Part shown: in pieces, positions 42,564 to 54,664 of the stretch
How the letters are laid out: every line of letters starts with the position of its first letter
Numbering within the stretch: the stretch's first letter is position 1
Source: Rhizophlyctis rosea
Lineage: Eukaryota > Chytridiomycota > Chytridiomycetes > Rhizophlyctidales > Rhizophlyctidaceae
Length of the DNA: 64,000 bases
Direction of reading: 5' to 3'
NCBI GenBank assembly: GCA_027596075.1
Contig: JADGJC010000038.1
Span: 46,615 to 110,614, forward strand
Translations under genes and position numbers: made by a program
The notes under the pieces: model-generated
Database searches by the model: none
Told to the model about the DNA's origin: nothing
What the model saw: the letters and a program-made list of their open reading frames with translations, nothing else

Positions 42564-44847
42564 GTTGTGAGGAGTAGGCGGGTTGGGGGAGGAGATTGGT
42601 ACCTACAGCGGTTGGGTGTTTGGATTAGATTGAGGAGGATTCTTGCACGGCTCTTTATACACATTTTGAGAATAGTTTCTTACCCTCGCAGAGCAAAAGC
42701 CCGAGGCCACATCACGCAAGGTGGTAAGTGCGGAAAATACCGGCTCCTCTTTCAGTAAGTCTAGACAACTACGTGGTGAATGCAGAATCATGTATCCATA
42801 GACCTATAGTACTCGGACCGTATATTAATCAATCACCTGTTCATTCGGGGGTCCCATCGGCCGCCTGGCGGGTCGCCGTTGTGGCATCAAGCCGGTGGTA
42901 GCTTCATCATGGGCATGGCCTTTGGTTCCCTCAATGGCAATTTGAAGGGAGCAAAATGATTTCAAAATTGAATCTATTTCCGAGTCGATTGGAAGGCTGC
43001 TTACTCTGCTTTGTGAGACGTTTGTGCTCGTTATTGCCAATCGCATAACCTCCTGTGGCGCTTATGTTTCTCCTCCACCTGTACCGTCTTCATCACATCC
43101 ATGAGGACAACCCCCGCACGCGTTCCCAACAACAATCATTTGCTTAAACATTCACTCAGACTTTTGAAATACCAATATGATGTGTTCTCCACTCACCCAC
43201 GCAATGAAGAGGGTCGGTGTCATCCACATTAATGTGGCTTGCTGTTTGGAAAGTAATCAAACTCATATGGCTCCAACATTCCCAAGTCTGCGATGCATGC
43301 CAGCAACTGATCGGAGCAGTGGGGTCATGTGCTCCATTGGATCAAACCGTTCTCCATCAGAAGTATAGGGTTGGCTAAAGCAAGCGGGTGTTGTTGTGAC
43401 GGCACAATCCGATTCTCCTGCGGATGTGATGAAGGCGGGAAACATGGAGAAGGAGCATGCACAGTGACGGGAAGTTGCTATATTAATCAATGCGCATTCT
43501 TGTTTTAATTGATTAGTCTCTAGCGATTTGGGGGTGTTGGGGTCAGTGAGAAGTGTGACGGCCAATGTATCGGCCAATGTATCGGAGTACCACCTGCGCA
43601 ACCAGTTCGTGCAATTCGTTGGTTGGGCGGAAGTGGAGGTCAACGTGGGTGAACAGGATAAGATGGTGGTGGTGACTGAGCAACTTCTTCTCGTCATACG
43701 AGTTTTATGGATTGAGCAAAATTGCCATCTTGTTGGTGGAAATGTGGGTCGTTGATGCTGGTTGGCTTATGCAACCAACTTCAAATTTGGCCCGGTGGCT
43801 TCGGGATCCCTTCTGCCAATCTGGCGATCAAACCCTGGTCGAGGTCTCCGCAATTGGAGGCTGGTGCTGTGCGACGCTGGGAACGCCAATCTCCACAACA
43901 AACCACCAACGAAGAGAGACTTGTGGGAGTTGCTTTTCACCTTCGTTCAATTCTGCTCTTACCTTGCAATCTTTAGCTTTTCGTTAGGGTGACTTTTCAT
44001 TTAAATGCGCTCGATTCGAGAATAAAGAGGCCGTATACTGCCTCGAACTCACAACCTCCTCAACGCCTACATAGTTGCACCGGGATCGAAACCAGATATG
44101 TTGGCAGACCGCTGAACCGACCCGGAAATGAAGTGCTTTTTATCGACCGCCAACCCTGCTCTCCAATGCCCCAACAGACTGAAACGCTATGGGATTGCAG
44201 CTACCACCTTTTGGTTGCGCAGTAATGCCGGAAACCGCTAGTGCTTAGCCACTCTGTTGGTTGCCTGTGCTCTGCGCTCGCATACCTATTTGTCCTGCTG
44301 CCGACCTCAACGAACACTTCTCAGTCTCTTCTCGACGACTGAGCTATGGGGCCAGGAGTGCAGGGAGGTTGCAGCTGTTTGTGTGGCGGTGCGCGGCTCG
44401 CAAGCCACCGCCCTTACATGTCCATATCCGCATCTTCCCTTCCCTACTTTCCCACACTCCTGCACCCTTTTACACGATCTTATTTGTTTACCAACACGCG
44501 TCGGCAAACAAACGTCGACATCGCTCACTCAACTTTTCAGAAAACTAGTACAAACTTTCTGGTCTGCTCGCTTTGTCCGGTAAGAAACGACTGCTCATGT
44601 TACAAGTTTGCAACTTGCTTACAGACCATTGCCGCGCGTACCTGCACACAGATGAGCTTCACTTCCTAAGACATTGCACCGGAACCTCGAATAACCGAAA
44701 CGTGCTACGCTGTGAGTCTAACGTTGCCGACTTTTGTCGTGGTGAGGAACGTTCTTTCACGTCTGAAGCTGCAACTTGTTGGCCTTACGCTATGCTTCTT
44801 CCGCACCAGGTTCTTCCATATACACATACTTGACAAAAACGACCAAA
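42564..44847. other. Long stretch without a supported gene
   Basis: About 2.3 kb. A minus-strand frame at 43263-43697 (MTRRSCSVTTTILSCSPTLT) is Ser/Thr-rich and unsupported. A short exact tandem repeat, GGCCAATGTATC, lies at 43560-43581. Pyrimidine-rich text at 44390-44480 precedes the Myb-like gene. Confidence 0.4.
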
Positions 44848-45594
44848 ATGTCCACGCACGATTATCCTCTCGACACTCAAATTCAAATGGTTACGTACCG
44901 CCTGAAGAACGATGCACAATACCAACGAAATCCAATTGCGTTTTGGAATCAGGCGGCGGATGCCAAACTGTTCGGAGACAAGTCCGCGACTTCACTCGCC
45001 AACAAGTGCGCGCAAATCGGAAAGACCTTGTGCGGGAAACTTGTCTCGAGCACCGATGGGTCTCTGGTGGCTATGGAACTGGAGAAGGATGCTTTGAAGA
45101 ACGCGAGGGACGATGCACGTGCAGAGGCAGACGGGTTGGGGAAGAAGTTGGAGGAGATGGAGAGGGATCTTGATGTTGCGCGGGATGAGAGGGATGATGC
45201 TCGCGATGAGGTCGGAAAGTTGGTGAAGAAGACGAAGGAGATGGAGCGGGAGTTGGGTTTGAAGGCGGACCAATTGGTCGGTTACGGGCGGGAGATTGAT
45301 TCGTGTAAGGAAGAGATTGGAAAGAAGGACGAAATCATCCGCGACTTGCGCCAAAAGACGCTGGAAGGGAACCTCGAGATGATCCAAGGGAACATTGAGG
45401 CGATCATGGCCAACGTCCGCACCATCGCTCTGGATGCGTCATCCTACCAACATAGTCTCGAGGACGCTCACTGCCGCAATGCCGAGCTCCTGAAACAGTT
45501 GCGAGAGGCAACCATGGCGAACGCCAAGCTCCAGGAGGACTTGAACGTGGCTAACGAAATTGTTAGGAATGCCAGAGCAGCGTTGGGTATGTGA
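44848..45594 (+). CDS. Myb/SANT-like domain plus coiled coil, 248 aa
   Basis: ATG at 44848 (CAAAATG context) is chosen over the upstream in-frame ATG because the domain starts at once. Residues 5-55 (YPLDTQIQMVTYRLKNDAQY, then PIAFWNQAADAKLF, then SATSLANKCAQI) follow the three-helix Myb pattern seen in Rap1-like proteins (open helix, FW in helix 2, S-x-SL in helix 3). From about residue 75 to 185 there is a strong acidic/basic coiled coil (LGKKLEEMERDLDVARDERD). The C-terminus has further heptads (LLKQLREATMANAKLQEDLN). A DNA-binding or scaffold role is inferred. Single exon, no close homologue recognised. Confidence 0.6.
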   Translation: MSTHDYPLDTQIQMVTYRLKNDAQYQRNPIAFWNQAADAKLFGDKSATSLANKCAQIGKTLCGKLVSSTDGSLVAMELEKDALKNARDDARAEADGLGKKLEEMERDLDVARDERDDARDEVGKLVKKTKEMERELGLKADQLVGYGREIDSCKEEIGKKDEIIRDLRQKTLEGNLEMIQGNIEAIMANVRTIALDASSYQHSLEDAHCRNAELLKQLREATMANAKLQEDLNVANEIVRNARAALGM

Positions 45595-46358
45595 AAGTAG
45601 GGATGGGAGTTGTTAGGGAATAGGAAATCGTGATGTAGCTTGTTGTGTTGCCGATTGTTTGCTAGGATGTAGGTTTGTGTAATTTAAACAAGAGTTTTTA
45701 TGCTGGGGGTTCCAGGTTCAATATATGTTCCTTCCTTGTTACAACATAGGTCAACAATAGACACATAATGGTGATTGATTATAGTTGGGCTCGTGAAGCT
45801 GTGATGGTCACTGTGGTCAGGCCAGGATGAGCTAACGTGGCTGTGGCTTTGCTGCGCCACTCACCCGTGGATTGAATCAAGACATGCACTGCGCACCTGC
45901 CATCCAGACTTCCACCACATCTTTCTACCTCCTCCCCCAATTTGCCACTGAAAATTGGTACTCGACCACCGGCAAACCCCTCCACACCTCACTCTGACCC
46001 ACACCCAGCTACTTTCCGGCGGCGTCTTGATCCTCGTATGAGTTTTCACGACTAGGTCCTGTGCAACTTCCCTAGTCCATACTTCGCTCGTCGGATGTCA
46101 ACTCTCTTTCCGGCGCTTCATCAACATTGAAACTGCCCGTTTTTTCAAGATCTTTGTCGAGACGTTTTGGGGGTAAGCATATGTTACGGGGTGGTCATTG
46201 GTGGCGCTACAGTTACCTTTATGCCTTTACCGCCTGTTGGGAGCTTTCGGATACCCTGCATGCAACTAACAACTATATATCTAGCACTAGGCAGCAACTG
46301 GTTCCCCCGCCCCTCCGCTCTCGCATAACCACAACACACACCTCACCCTCACAACCGC
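45595..46358. other. Gene-free stretch
   Basis: 3' flank of the Myb-like gene and unannotated DNA; nothing recognised. Confidence 0.45.
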
Positions 46359-46607
46359 CAAGGACAAGACGCGACAGATAAAATGCGCGTTCCTCTTTTT
46401 GAGGACAGGAGCTCTCTAGTCCCAGCGCGGGAACGATTTTCCACAATAGGTGGTGCGTTCTCTCTTGTCGTAACCGACACACCCTCACTACCAAGGACAA
46501 GACGCGACAGATAAAATGCGTGTTCCTCTTCTTGAGGACAGGAGCTCTCTAGTCCCAGCGCGGGAACGATTTTCCACAATAGGTGGTGCGTTCTCTCTTG
46601 TCGTAAG
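46359..46607. repeat. 133-bp tandem duplication
   Basis: CAAGGACAAGACGCGACAGA through the GAGGACAGGAGCTCTCTAGT block to TCTCTCTTGTCGTAA occurs at 46359 and again at 46492, nearly identical. A third, shorter trace (CAGATAAAATGCGCGTTCTC, then TTTTTGAGGACA) is at about 47477-47510. Confidence 0.9.
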
Positions 46608-46799
46608 CAAGTAAGAAGGGTGGTAGCTCGGCAGCATAACTGCGCGTTCCTCTTTTTGGGGATACGGGTTGCCGCCGCCCATTCGTGTTGTGCGGAATGC
46701 TTCGTCCCTTTGCACTCCTGGGACGTGGCTGCCTGCCCACCATGCCAAGACCTTACTTTCCTTCAACGTGAGGGCCTGAGCGCCATCGACTACCATACG

Positions 46800-48270
46800 A
46801 GACGTCCGGTCCACACGCTTCTCAACTCACACAGCCTCTCTCATCGAGCATTCCCTTCCCTCCCTCCATATCTCAGCCCTTTGTGTGCTCTGTGTCCCCC
46901 GACACAGGCACTGGGCATGGGTCTGACTGACAGCCACTTTTTGATGGTTGACCAGACATTCCCGATTTTACTTCCCCTTTTTCAGCTTCGGCTCTTGTGT
47001 CCCCTCCCCTTCCCTTTAGTGTAGTTTTCTCTGTGGTCAACTTACCTTTGATCGGCATTTGGTAGCTGGCTATAGGTGTCTGGTACCACTCCATCCCCCT
47101 TTTTTTTACCCGGGCCTATGCCTTCTCATCCCTGGCTGTGTGCTAGAGCTTGCGTGCCCGGATAGTCAACCCAAGTCAAGACACCGGTTCGATATCCACC
47201 CACCAAACCTTGAAACAATCACACGTCCTACTCCTTCGAAGCTCCAATTGCGGTACACGTCTATCGCAACTTCTCCCCACTTCCCCCCTTTCTCCGACGT
47301 TACTTCGCTCCTACCACTCTCGGGCGTCGACGTGCGTATGCAGTCGTGTTTTGCATAGACTTCACGTGTATCTCATTCCTTCATGCAGGGCTCGCAGCAA
47401 CACTCACAAACACAAGTCGCACCCCATCAAGACACCACACACCTCACCATCAAGTACCGAGGCAGTAACCTCACGTCAGATAAAATGCGCGTTCTCTCTT
47501 TTTGAGGACATGGCCATGTATGGCTCCAGCAGGGAGGTGCATCCGGCGTTTAGCAGGACCCTCTCATTGTTGTCGGAAAGGGTTGCGGCATCCCCTCGTG
47601 CTGTTTACAGAGCATGCAAGTTTCGAGACCTTACTTACCTATTGCGGTGACGTCTGTGTGGTGTCCTCTGTTGTGTTCGCGACCATCTTCCTTTATTTTT
47701 CTCTGAGGTGGGATATTAGAAACGAGTTCTCTTGTTGCGCATTCGTTGCGGCATAACTAATAGTTCAGTCTATGCTATAGGGCCATGTCTATTCTTCCAA
47801 TGCGCCCTTCGACATACCCACGCTACGAGACACACGCTTCTCCAGTCACGCAGCCTCTCTTATCGAGTATTCCCTTCCCTCCCTCATACTCAGCCTTTTA
47901 AGTTCTCGTTGTCTTTGACAATGGTTCTGGGCGTGGGTACCCGTAACCTGGCTCTTTTTGAGCCAGCCGGGGCTTTCCCGATCTTCTTTCCCGTTTCTTA
48001 GCTTCGGCTCTTGTGTTCCCTCCCTTCCCTGTGGAGTAGTTTTTGTTGGTCGTCCGTGTGTGGATTCACCTCATCTCCCGCCTTTTTACACCTGGGCGAA
48101 TGCCCTTCTCATCCCTGGCTGTTGTGCACGAGTTTGCGTGCCCGGATTCGTCAACCCAAGTCAAGACACGAAAACGACCATCAGCACCGTCCATAGCAGC
48201 TCGGACGCAGCTTCTTATCCCATCGGGAGTCAGCAACGTTTTGCCGCAAGTCGGAGTAGGCTGGAGTGAT
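46800..48270. repeat. About 1-kb direct repeat, two diverged copies
   Basis: Blocks in the first part recur about 1 kb later in the same order: CACGCTTCTCAACTCACACA / CACGCTTCTCCAGTCACGCA, TTCCCTTCCCTCCCT, CTTCTCATCCCTGGCTGT, and GTCAACCCAAGTCAAGACAC. There is no sign of conserved protein coding; the unit is pyrimidine-rich. It could be a non-coding transposon derivative or a duplicated promoter/5' leader of a lost gene. Confidence 0.65.
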
Positions 48271-49238
48271 GTATGTCAACCGTACTGGACCTCTAAGTGT
48301 TTTGTCGAAGTATAGCTCTTGTTGGTTATTTGAGAACCTTCTGGCTCCGGTCCCTTGGGGGAACGCATCGGTGTTGTGGATGCATCGATGCGGGGAGGGT
48401 CCGAATCCCTTCTGGAGTCATATATGTGATGTGTTTGCAGTGTGCTTTTGGATATTTGCATTAGCGTAGTCAATGTGGGCGGGAGCTTCAAGGCCTATTG
48501 TATATCAGTTGCCGTTGCTCATGTGAATCCTTGAATGGTCAATGTCATATTCAGTCCTTGTGATATCTTTTACTTTTCGTGTGATGTCCGTTGACGACTG
48601 TGATCGCATGATGTTTGATGTTGTTTTATGACCATACTGGTTTGATGTAGGAGTATATAGTGCGGGGCTCAGGTTGGGATGTGGAAGCGAGGTTCGATCC
48701 CTTGCATGCGAATCGACATGGTGGACTTGCGCAATTGGCTCATTTGGGGAATCCTGGAAAATGGAAGTATCAAACCTTTCCGGTAACTTACAAGCTTTGC
48801 ACGAGACTTTAATGGGGGCTTGAAGTCCTTCAGGGATGTACGACACTTGTTTCGGAATGACATTTGAGAGGACTCTGAAGAACGGGTTTCTGCATGATAT
48901 CACAGAGTGGGGCACAAATCTTTTCATGATGGATTTTGGTCCAAAGTCATACACAGTGCAAAGTGCCTCCTCCTGCAATGTCGAATCCTATTGTGGTGGG
49001 CAATGGCATGATGAGGGAGATGGAGTGCTGCCACAAATACAAGAGGCAGATGTGGGGTTGGGAGGGATATGAAAGTAGAAGGGGGGATATCAGGGTAACT
49101 TGAAGTTGTGATACCTACTGGTGGGAGAACATTGCATCAGCCAATCAAAGGCTGACCAGACAATTGTCACTTTCAACTGACGACAACAACTAAAGATAGA
49201 CCTTATGCACACATCCACGACTTTCCCCTTTTTATTTA
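48271..49238. other. Gene-free stretch
   Basis: Open frames on both strands are short and without motifs. Nothing recognised. Confidence 0.4.
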
Positions 49239-49907
49239 TGGCCCCCATTTATAATTCAGAACCATGCATAAGACCCTCATGAAACCTTCCGCCCTACGAT
49301 CATGCACTCCCTCTGTCATCAGCACCCCAACCAACGCTTGGCCCCCATCGCTCCATTTCACTGGAATCTCGTCAATAATACGATCACGTTGCGTCTTCGG
49401 CGGGGCGGAAGGTAAGCTGGACCGGACCACAACCCCCATAACGATTGAGGTGAACACTGCGATTCGCACAGAATTCTCATCTATGCCGTTCGGAAGGGTC
49501 GGATTTGGCGGAAAGGTGAAAATGATGTCTGCGTTTACGAGGAATTTGGTCAGAGTGTGCACTTCAACTTTGAAGGTGCTGTTGTCGACGAGTTCTGGGG
49601 CGGCAAGGGAGTGATGGCAAAAGATCAAGGATCCGTGCCCTTCAACAAGAAAATTTGAGGTGAAGTTAGGCGACCGGTGGGAACGAGGATGACGTAGTAT
49701 TCCGGAAGCGAAGTTGAGAACACTCACAAGAGAAGTTGCTCTTGAGCGCCGCCTTGCACAAGATAAATATTGGTAAAGTATTTGGTGACCCACCCTCATG
49801 CGAGTCTTGTTGTTTGGAGTGCAGCGGCAAAGAACAACGTGCAGGAGCTCAGAGCCATGCCATGCATGTACTTGACAAGCTAAAATCTCGGTTTGGCTCC
49901 GCCTCAA
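49239..49907 (-). CDS. Hypothetical protein, probably two exons
   Basis: The C-terminal stretch is protein-like: GHGSLIFCHHSLAAPELVDN, FKVEVHTLTKFLVNADIIFT, FPPNPTLPNGIDENSVRI, then DEIPVKWSDGGQALVGVLMT. It ends LNYKWGP and a stop at 49236-49238. A GTGAGT donor near 49733 and an AG near 49653 suggest an intron that removes the less coding-like middle of the open frame. The N-terminal exon and start are uncertain. No family recognised. Confidence 0.4.
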
Positions 49908-50819
49908 TCATAACATACTCACAACACTTTCAAAACCTTGAACACGAAAGAAGCACACTCCTCAACTCCATCCGCCTTTCTCTGGGGATGAGTTGACATA
50001 GGACGCGAACAGAACCCCAGTCATCAACTGGCCCTCAATGGATAAGTCGACAGCACACGACTAGTAATCACTGCCACAAGGTGGAAAGTAATAGCGTGAA
50101 GGATTATGGCATGAGGGTGATCGGGGTCGGGAAGGTGTTGGCCAAACGGAAGGGTATGGAGGTCGGCAAGGAAGTGAGCACTGACATCTTGGAACCTGTA
50201 AAAAGAATGGCCACAGAGGACAAGTGACAATCACATCATGTCACTAAATGGCACAACGCAAAAAGTTGCAAAGTGCCCACGGAGCAGCACAGCAACCACG
50301 CTTCCTACTGCTTTTGCGAGCAGGAAGCAATATGGGAAATCAATCTCCTCCTCACTTAAGTATGAGGACGGAGGTTACGTACATGTCCGATGATGCCTCA
50401 CCAGGACGTCCTACAGAGAGTATAGATATATCCGTAGATAAGAGTTATAACACTTTCCAGTAAAGATGGCGGGGGCTATATCGAAGGATAATGCGAGATC
50501 TGCAGAAGAACGGAGTGCAAACGCCTTTAGAATCCCGTAAGCCATAATAAGGTCGACAACATGAAGTGAACTTACCAAGTCAATGAAGGTAAGCTATTTA
50601 CTTCATCACAGTAGATATGCAAGTCTTCGCTGTCCAGTTGTTCGGTAAACAACCAACCACTCAGAGAACCTGCAAAGTCATGAAGCGCATCAGTAACAAT
50701 GCCAACGCCAAAGAAATCTCATCAGCATGCTTACCCACCAAAACAGCGGACCGAGTCTCTTTCCTTATGTTGAACAACACGACCAAACCGTCAAATCACA
50801 ATACAACCCTCCAGCCATA
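49908..50819. other. Gene-free stretch
   Basis: No supported gene on either strand. Confidence 0.4.
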
Positions 50820-51780
50820 AAGACTAGAGGGAGACGGCCGCACATTTGATTCCTTGGGATATCCAGTGATCGAATGGCAACAGTTGAAACTCACGCACAC
50901 GTGAGCTCGGGGGCTCGCATCCCCGCGTGAGAACCGGATCCCACGGCTGCCTCAACCACTGAGATCGCAGAAGGGAGTTAGTGTCGAAGTTTACGAGAGA
51001 ATCAACAGCGAAGAGCGGAAAGCGATACCGAACCGCGGAGACGTAGCGTTGGCGAATGTTCTCCTTATTACACTTCCACCGTACTGTAGTGATGAAATGC
51101 TTTGGATTAGATTGATGTCCAACGCTGGATATAGGAAAGGAAGGAAGGAGATCTTGCCAGAAATCAACTCTACGCTTATTGAACTCTTCACACACAACTT
51201 CACTTCTCAACCACCGAGAAATCTTCCCTCAGTGCCTTTGGCGAATGTCCTTCCTTCATGATAACGTCCTCTAGGGATGAAAAGCATTGGATTAGATTTA
51301 TGCCAAGAATGGAAGTTGGAAAGAGACAGAACGTACGTCTTACCATATCAAATCTGCGTTCAGTGAACTCTTCACACGCAACCTTAACCCTCAATAACAA
51401 TAAAATATCCCTCAGTGCCCACAGTGCCATACCAATTTCGAGAGCCGAAGTAAAACTCCGTGGTCCAAACGGCAAGCAGTTTATACTCAACGCACACGTG
51501 AGCTCGAGGGTTCGTACCCCCGCGTGGAACTGGATCCACGGCTGCCGGACCTCTAGACTGTAAACCATTAGCCAATCAAGTCTGCAATATGACAATGACG
51601 AGACAAACTGCAGCGTAAGTGAGGGTTGTCGTATGATCCGCAGAGGTTGGCTTCTTCCGAAATCACAATCCGTAGTTGATAGTTGCCGCGGGTCATTTGA
51701 CAGCGTTTCAAACTCTGACGCACTCGCGAGCCCAGAGTTCGTACTCCGCATGGAAACCGTTCCATCATGACTGTCCGACC
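50820..51780. repeat. Diverged tandem/nested repeats
   Basis: Two units share text: GGCGAATGTTCTCC near 51049 and GGCGAATGTCCTTC near 51239, followed by GATGAAATGCTTTGGATTAG / GATGAAAAGCATTGGATTAG and GAACTCTTCACACACAACTT / GAACTCTTCACACGCAACCT. A second motif, CACGTGAGCTCGGGGGCTCG / CACGTGAGCTCGAGGGTTCG, then CCCCCGCGTG-like text and CACGGCTGCC, lies near 50895 and 51495, with a weaker trace near 51725. The palindromic CACGTGAGCTCG...CCCGCGTG could form a hairpin. No coding signal. Confidence 0.6.
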
Positions 51781-53010
51781 CTCTAAGGGATGTGTAAGTC
51801 ATCTATGTCAGGTGCAAATGGGGATAGCGTAACAAACGGTTATGAGAGACTTCGAACTTCTTATCGGTAGGTTTGAATAAGTGAGATGAACTACGACTCG
51901 AAAGAGAGAAAGTGAATCAATACGCCACAATGTAAACAAAAGCCGAAGTAAACAAAGTCGGGCGGTGCGGTGCGTGCCAACATGTTCTTATATGGATCGG
52001 AACGTCGAAACGATGGAGAGGGTGCTCGTCGTTGAACTAGCGCAGTTAAGTGATCGAGACTGCTTTGACTTCGCCGGGAGTGATATGTGGGGATTGAGAA
52101 TTATATTACTCGTTAGTATTTGCATTGACATAGGTAATAGAAAACCCGAAGCACAAGCAGAAGCAAACCCGAGCCGCTCCATCCTGCCACCCAACTCTCC
52201 GCCAACGCAGCTGCGATAAAGTCCCAACCGCCTAGGTATGTGCAGTGGTGGTGTCGAGGAGTTTGGGTGGCAGGAACCGAGCGCGGAATCTGGATCTCGT
52301 CGCAACAGAAATACTGCTCTCCGAGATGTCGTTGCGGAGAGGAGGTGCTATGAGTGCTATGCGTACGAGTACTTAGGACTCTGAGGTATCGGCCTACTGT
52401 ATGTTGAGGGCCAATAAGAAGACATGAGAAAAGATTAATGGTAGTAAGAGTTATGGGAAAACTGGTAGAAGATTGGGATGAGCGGGTCAGCGGGAACAGA
52501 GGGGGTCTGTCCACCCCATCTTTTGTGAGCTTGGCTGTTTCTCTGAGTGTGAGAAAGTTTGCAGTTTCATCTCCATTTTCAAAGCACGTCCAAAACACAT
52601 TCTGTCTCAAAACGGCAGGTATTGAAATTTGTTCGAAACTTTGGCCGATGTCACACAAGGAATGACGCGAGGGTCCTTGTTCTGAAGGCAGGGATTTATG
52701 GCACCGAGACTGTGCGGCTTGGCATTGGGCTATTAGTTGGAAAAGTCATGGATGTGGGGATGTTGGCGCGCGTTACTACATCTCATATCATGTAAAGGGA
52801 GTAAGACCGCCAAAGAAGCTCAAAGTTCGTGGACGGAACTTGAGAATTCAATTGATTGATATTTCTGTATTTGACTAACCGGTACAGTACGTGCACTACA
52901 ATTACAGTTTCTATGATATACATGGGAAACCCGGGAATCTAAGAAAGGTCCTACATCCAAAGCACACATCACAACCAAAACTCAAAACCCCACAGAAAAG
53001 TCCCCCCATC
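51781..53010. other. Gene-free stretch before the homeobox gene's 3' end
   Basis: No supported gene. Short open frames near 52440-52665 lack motifs. Confidence 0.4.
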
Positions 53011-54664
53011 TCAAACCCAAGGCCTCCAACTCTTTCCATCACCCCCTGCACCTCCGTCATCCATCCCAACAACCCTCCTCCTCTCCTCCTCCATCTCCGC
53101 CGCACTCATCGACGCCCTCCGATTCATAATGTGCGCAGCATTAAGTAACAGTTCCGCCGCAGCCGTCTGGTCTTCCTCCCCCGGCGCCGCACCACCGTTT
53201 TCAACCTCCGGACTTCCCTCCGCGTCGGACATTTCGGAGTCTTGGTGGTGGTAGCGGGGTGCGGTTTGGGCGCGGGGTTTGTAGAGGTTGGGGTCGAGGG
53301 GTTGGTGGGGGTGGGTTGTGTAGGTTTGGTTGTTTTGTGGTGGGCGGTAGGGTTGGTGGTGGTGTTGTTGTTGGGTTGGGTATGGGGGTTGGGAGGGTTG
53401 TTGGGGCATCATGACGGGGTATTGCATGGGCATGTAGTAGGGGAAGGGCATCATGGGTTGTGGGGCGTAGAATTGTTGGGCTATGCTTTGTTGTTGTTGT
53501 TGAGTGAAGTCCTGGTCCGGGGTGATTGGAGAATGTTGCGATTTCTGAGGGGAGGCGGATCCAGAACTTGGTGATTGACCCATGTCTTGCGACGGCATGG
53601 GTTGCACTAGTTGCATCGGGACGGCCATTTGCATTCCCATTGCCATGGCGGTGTTGGGCGAGATGGATCCGCCGGAGGTGGGAGACCCGCCGGTTGAGCC
53701 GACTGCCATGGATTGTGGAAACATCATCGGGAACCCACCAAATGACGGAGATGGGACGAACGAGACCGGTGAAATGGGAACTTGTCCACCCTGCCCGACG
53801 CCTCCTCCCATCCCAGCCCCTCCCATACCCATTCCCATCCCCATCCCCATTCCCAACCCCATACCCATACCCATCCCCCCCATCGGATTGATCATCAACC
53901 CGGGTCCTCGGCCAGTGGGCATAGGCGTCACCGGCGACAAAAGGAACGACAAACTGTCCCGTCGATTCGCGAGGTTCGCGGCGGGGAGTTGCGGAACAGC
54001 GAATGCGAAACTTTGTCGCGTGGGTGAAATTCTGGACGTCAGTCCTGATCCGGAAGTTGAGGAAGCTGAGGATGATGATGCGCCGTTGGTGTTTGTGGTT
54101 GATGATTGGGGAGGGAGCAGTCTGGCTTTCCGCGCCAATCGCTCTTCACGTTGTTGTCTAGCGCGCTCATCCGCAGCCTTTTGACGAGCCACTTTTGCTC
54201 GGCGGTTTTGGAACCAGACCTATTGAGACGACGTTTCCAATGATCAGCTTCATACTCTTCACACAAAGAATGTCCGACAACATCAGCGGACCAACAGAAA
54301 CACCAACCTGAACCTCCCGATTACTCATTCCAACCCTCTGCCCCAACTCCTCCCTCACATCATACCCGGGCGAATCCGTCCTCTCAAACACCTCCAACAG
54401 AAGCGCCAGCTGCTCATTCGACGTGCGCTTCCTCGCCGGGCGGCGTCGGACTTCACGATCGAAGGAGTAGGAGTGGCGGGGGCGGGTCTTTTGTTTTTGG
54501 TCTGCGTGTTGGGGCTTTGGGGAGGCGGTTTCGGAGGCGGGTGTGGAGGAACGGGTGGAGGGGGAGAGTGGGTGTTGGAAAGGGGAGTACGGAGCAGTGG
54601 TTGGGGTTGTGGTAGTTGGTGGTGGGGGTGGGAGGGCCAGGTCGGTTGTGGTGGGTTCTGTCAT
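53011..54664 (-). CDS. Homeobox transcription factor, two exons, about 521 aa
   Basis: Exon 1 (54664-54308) starts MTEPTTTDLALPPPPP, a Pro/Thr-rich leader. It then enters the homeodomain: RRRPARKRTSNEQLALLLEV, FERTDSPGYDVREELGQRVG, MSNREVQ. An 88-nt intron (54220-54307) interrupts helix 3 exactly after VQ. Exon 2 (54219-53011) continues VWFQNRRAKVARQKAADERA, with the invariant W, F, N and R of the recognition helix. The loop length is that of typical, non-TALE homeodomains, as in fungal regulators of hyphal and developmental programmes. The rest is low complexity: a run of Gly-Met dipeptides (about residues 225-245), Gln/Pro/Tyr-rich parts, and an acidic C-terminus. Likely nuclear DNA-binding regulator; targets unknown. 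Confidence 0.92.

Noticed and set aside
48690..48720. GAGGTTCGATCCC, like a tRNA T-arm/B box
   Set aside because: No acceptor-stem partner, D-arm or anticodon arm can be fitted in the 60 bases upstream or downstream. Similar B-box-like text at 50.9 and 51.5 kb also lacks a cloverleaf.
53582..54184. Plus-strand open frame rich in Pro-Ile-Pro opposite the homeobox gene
   Set aside because: Complement of the Met/Gly and Gln/Pro-rich coding repeats on the minus strand; the minus strand carries the homeodomain.
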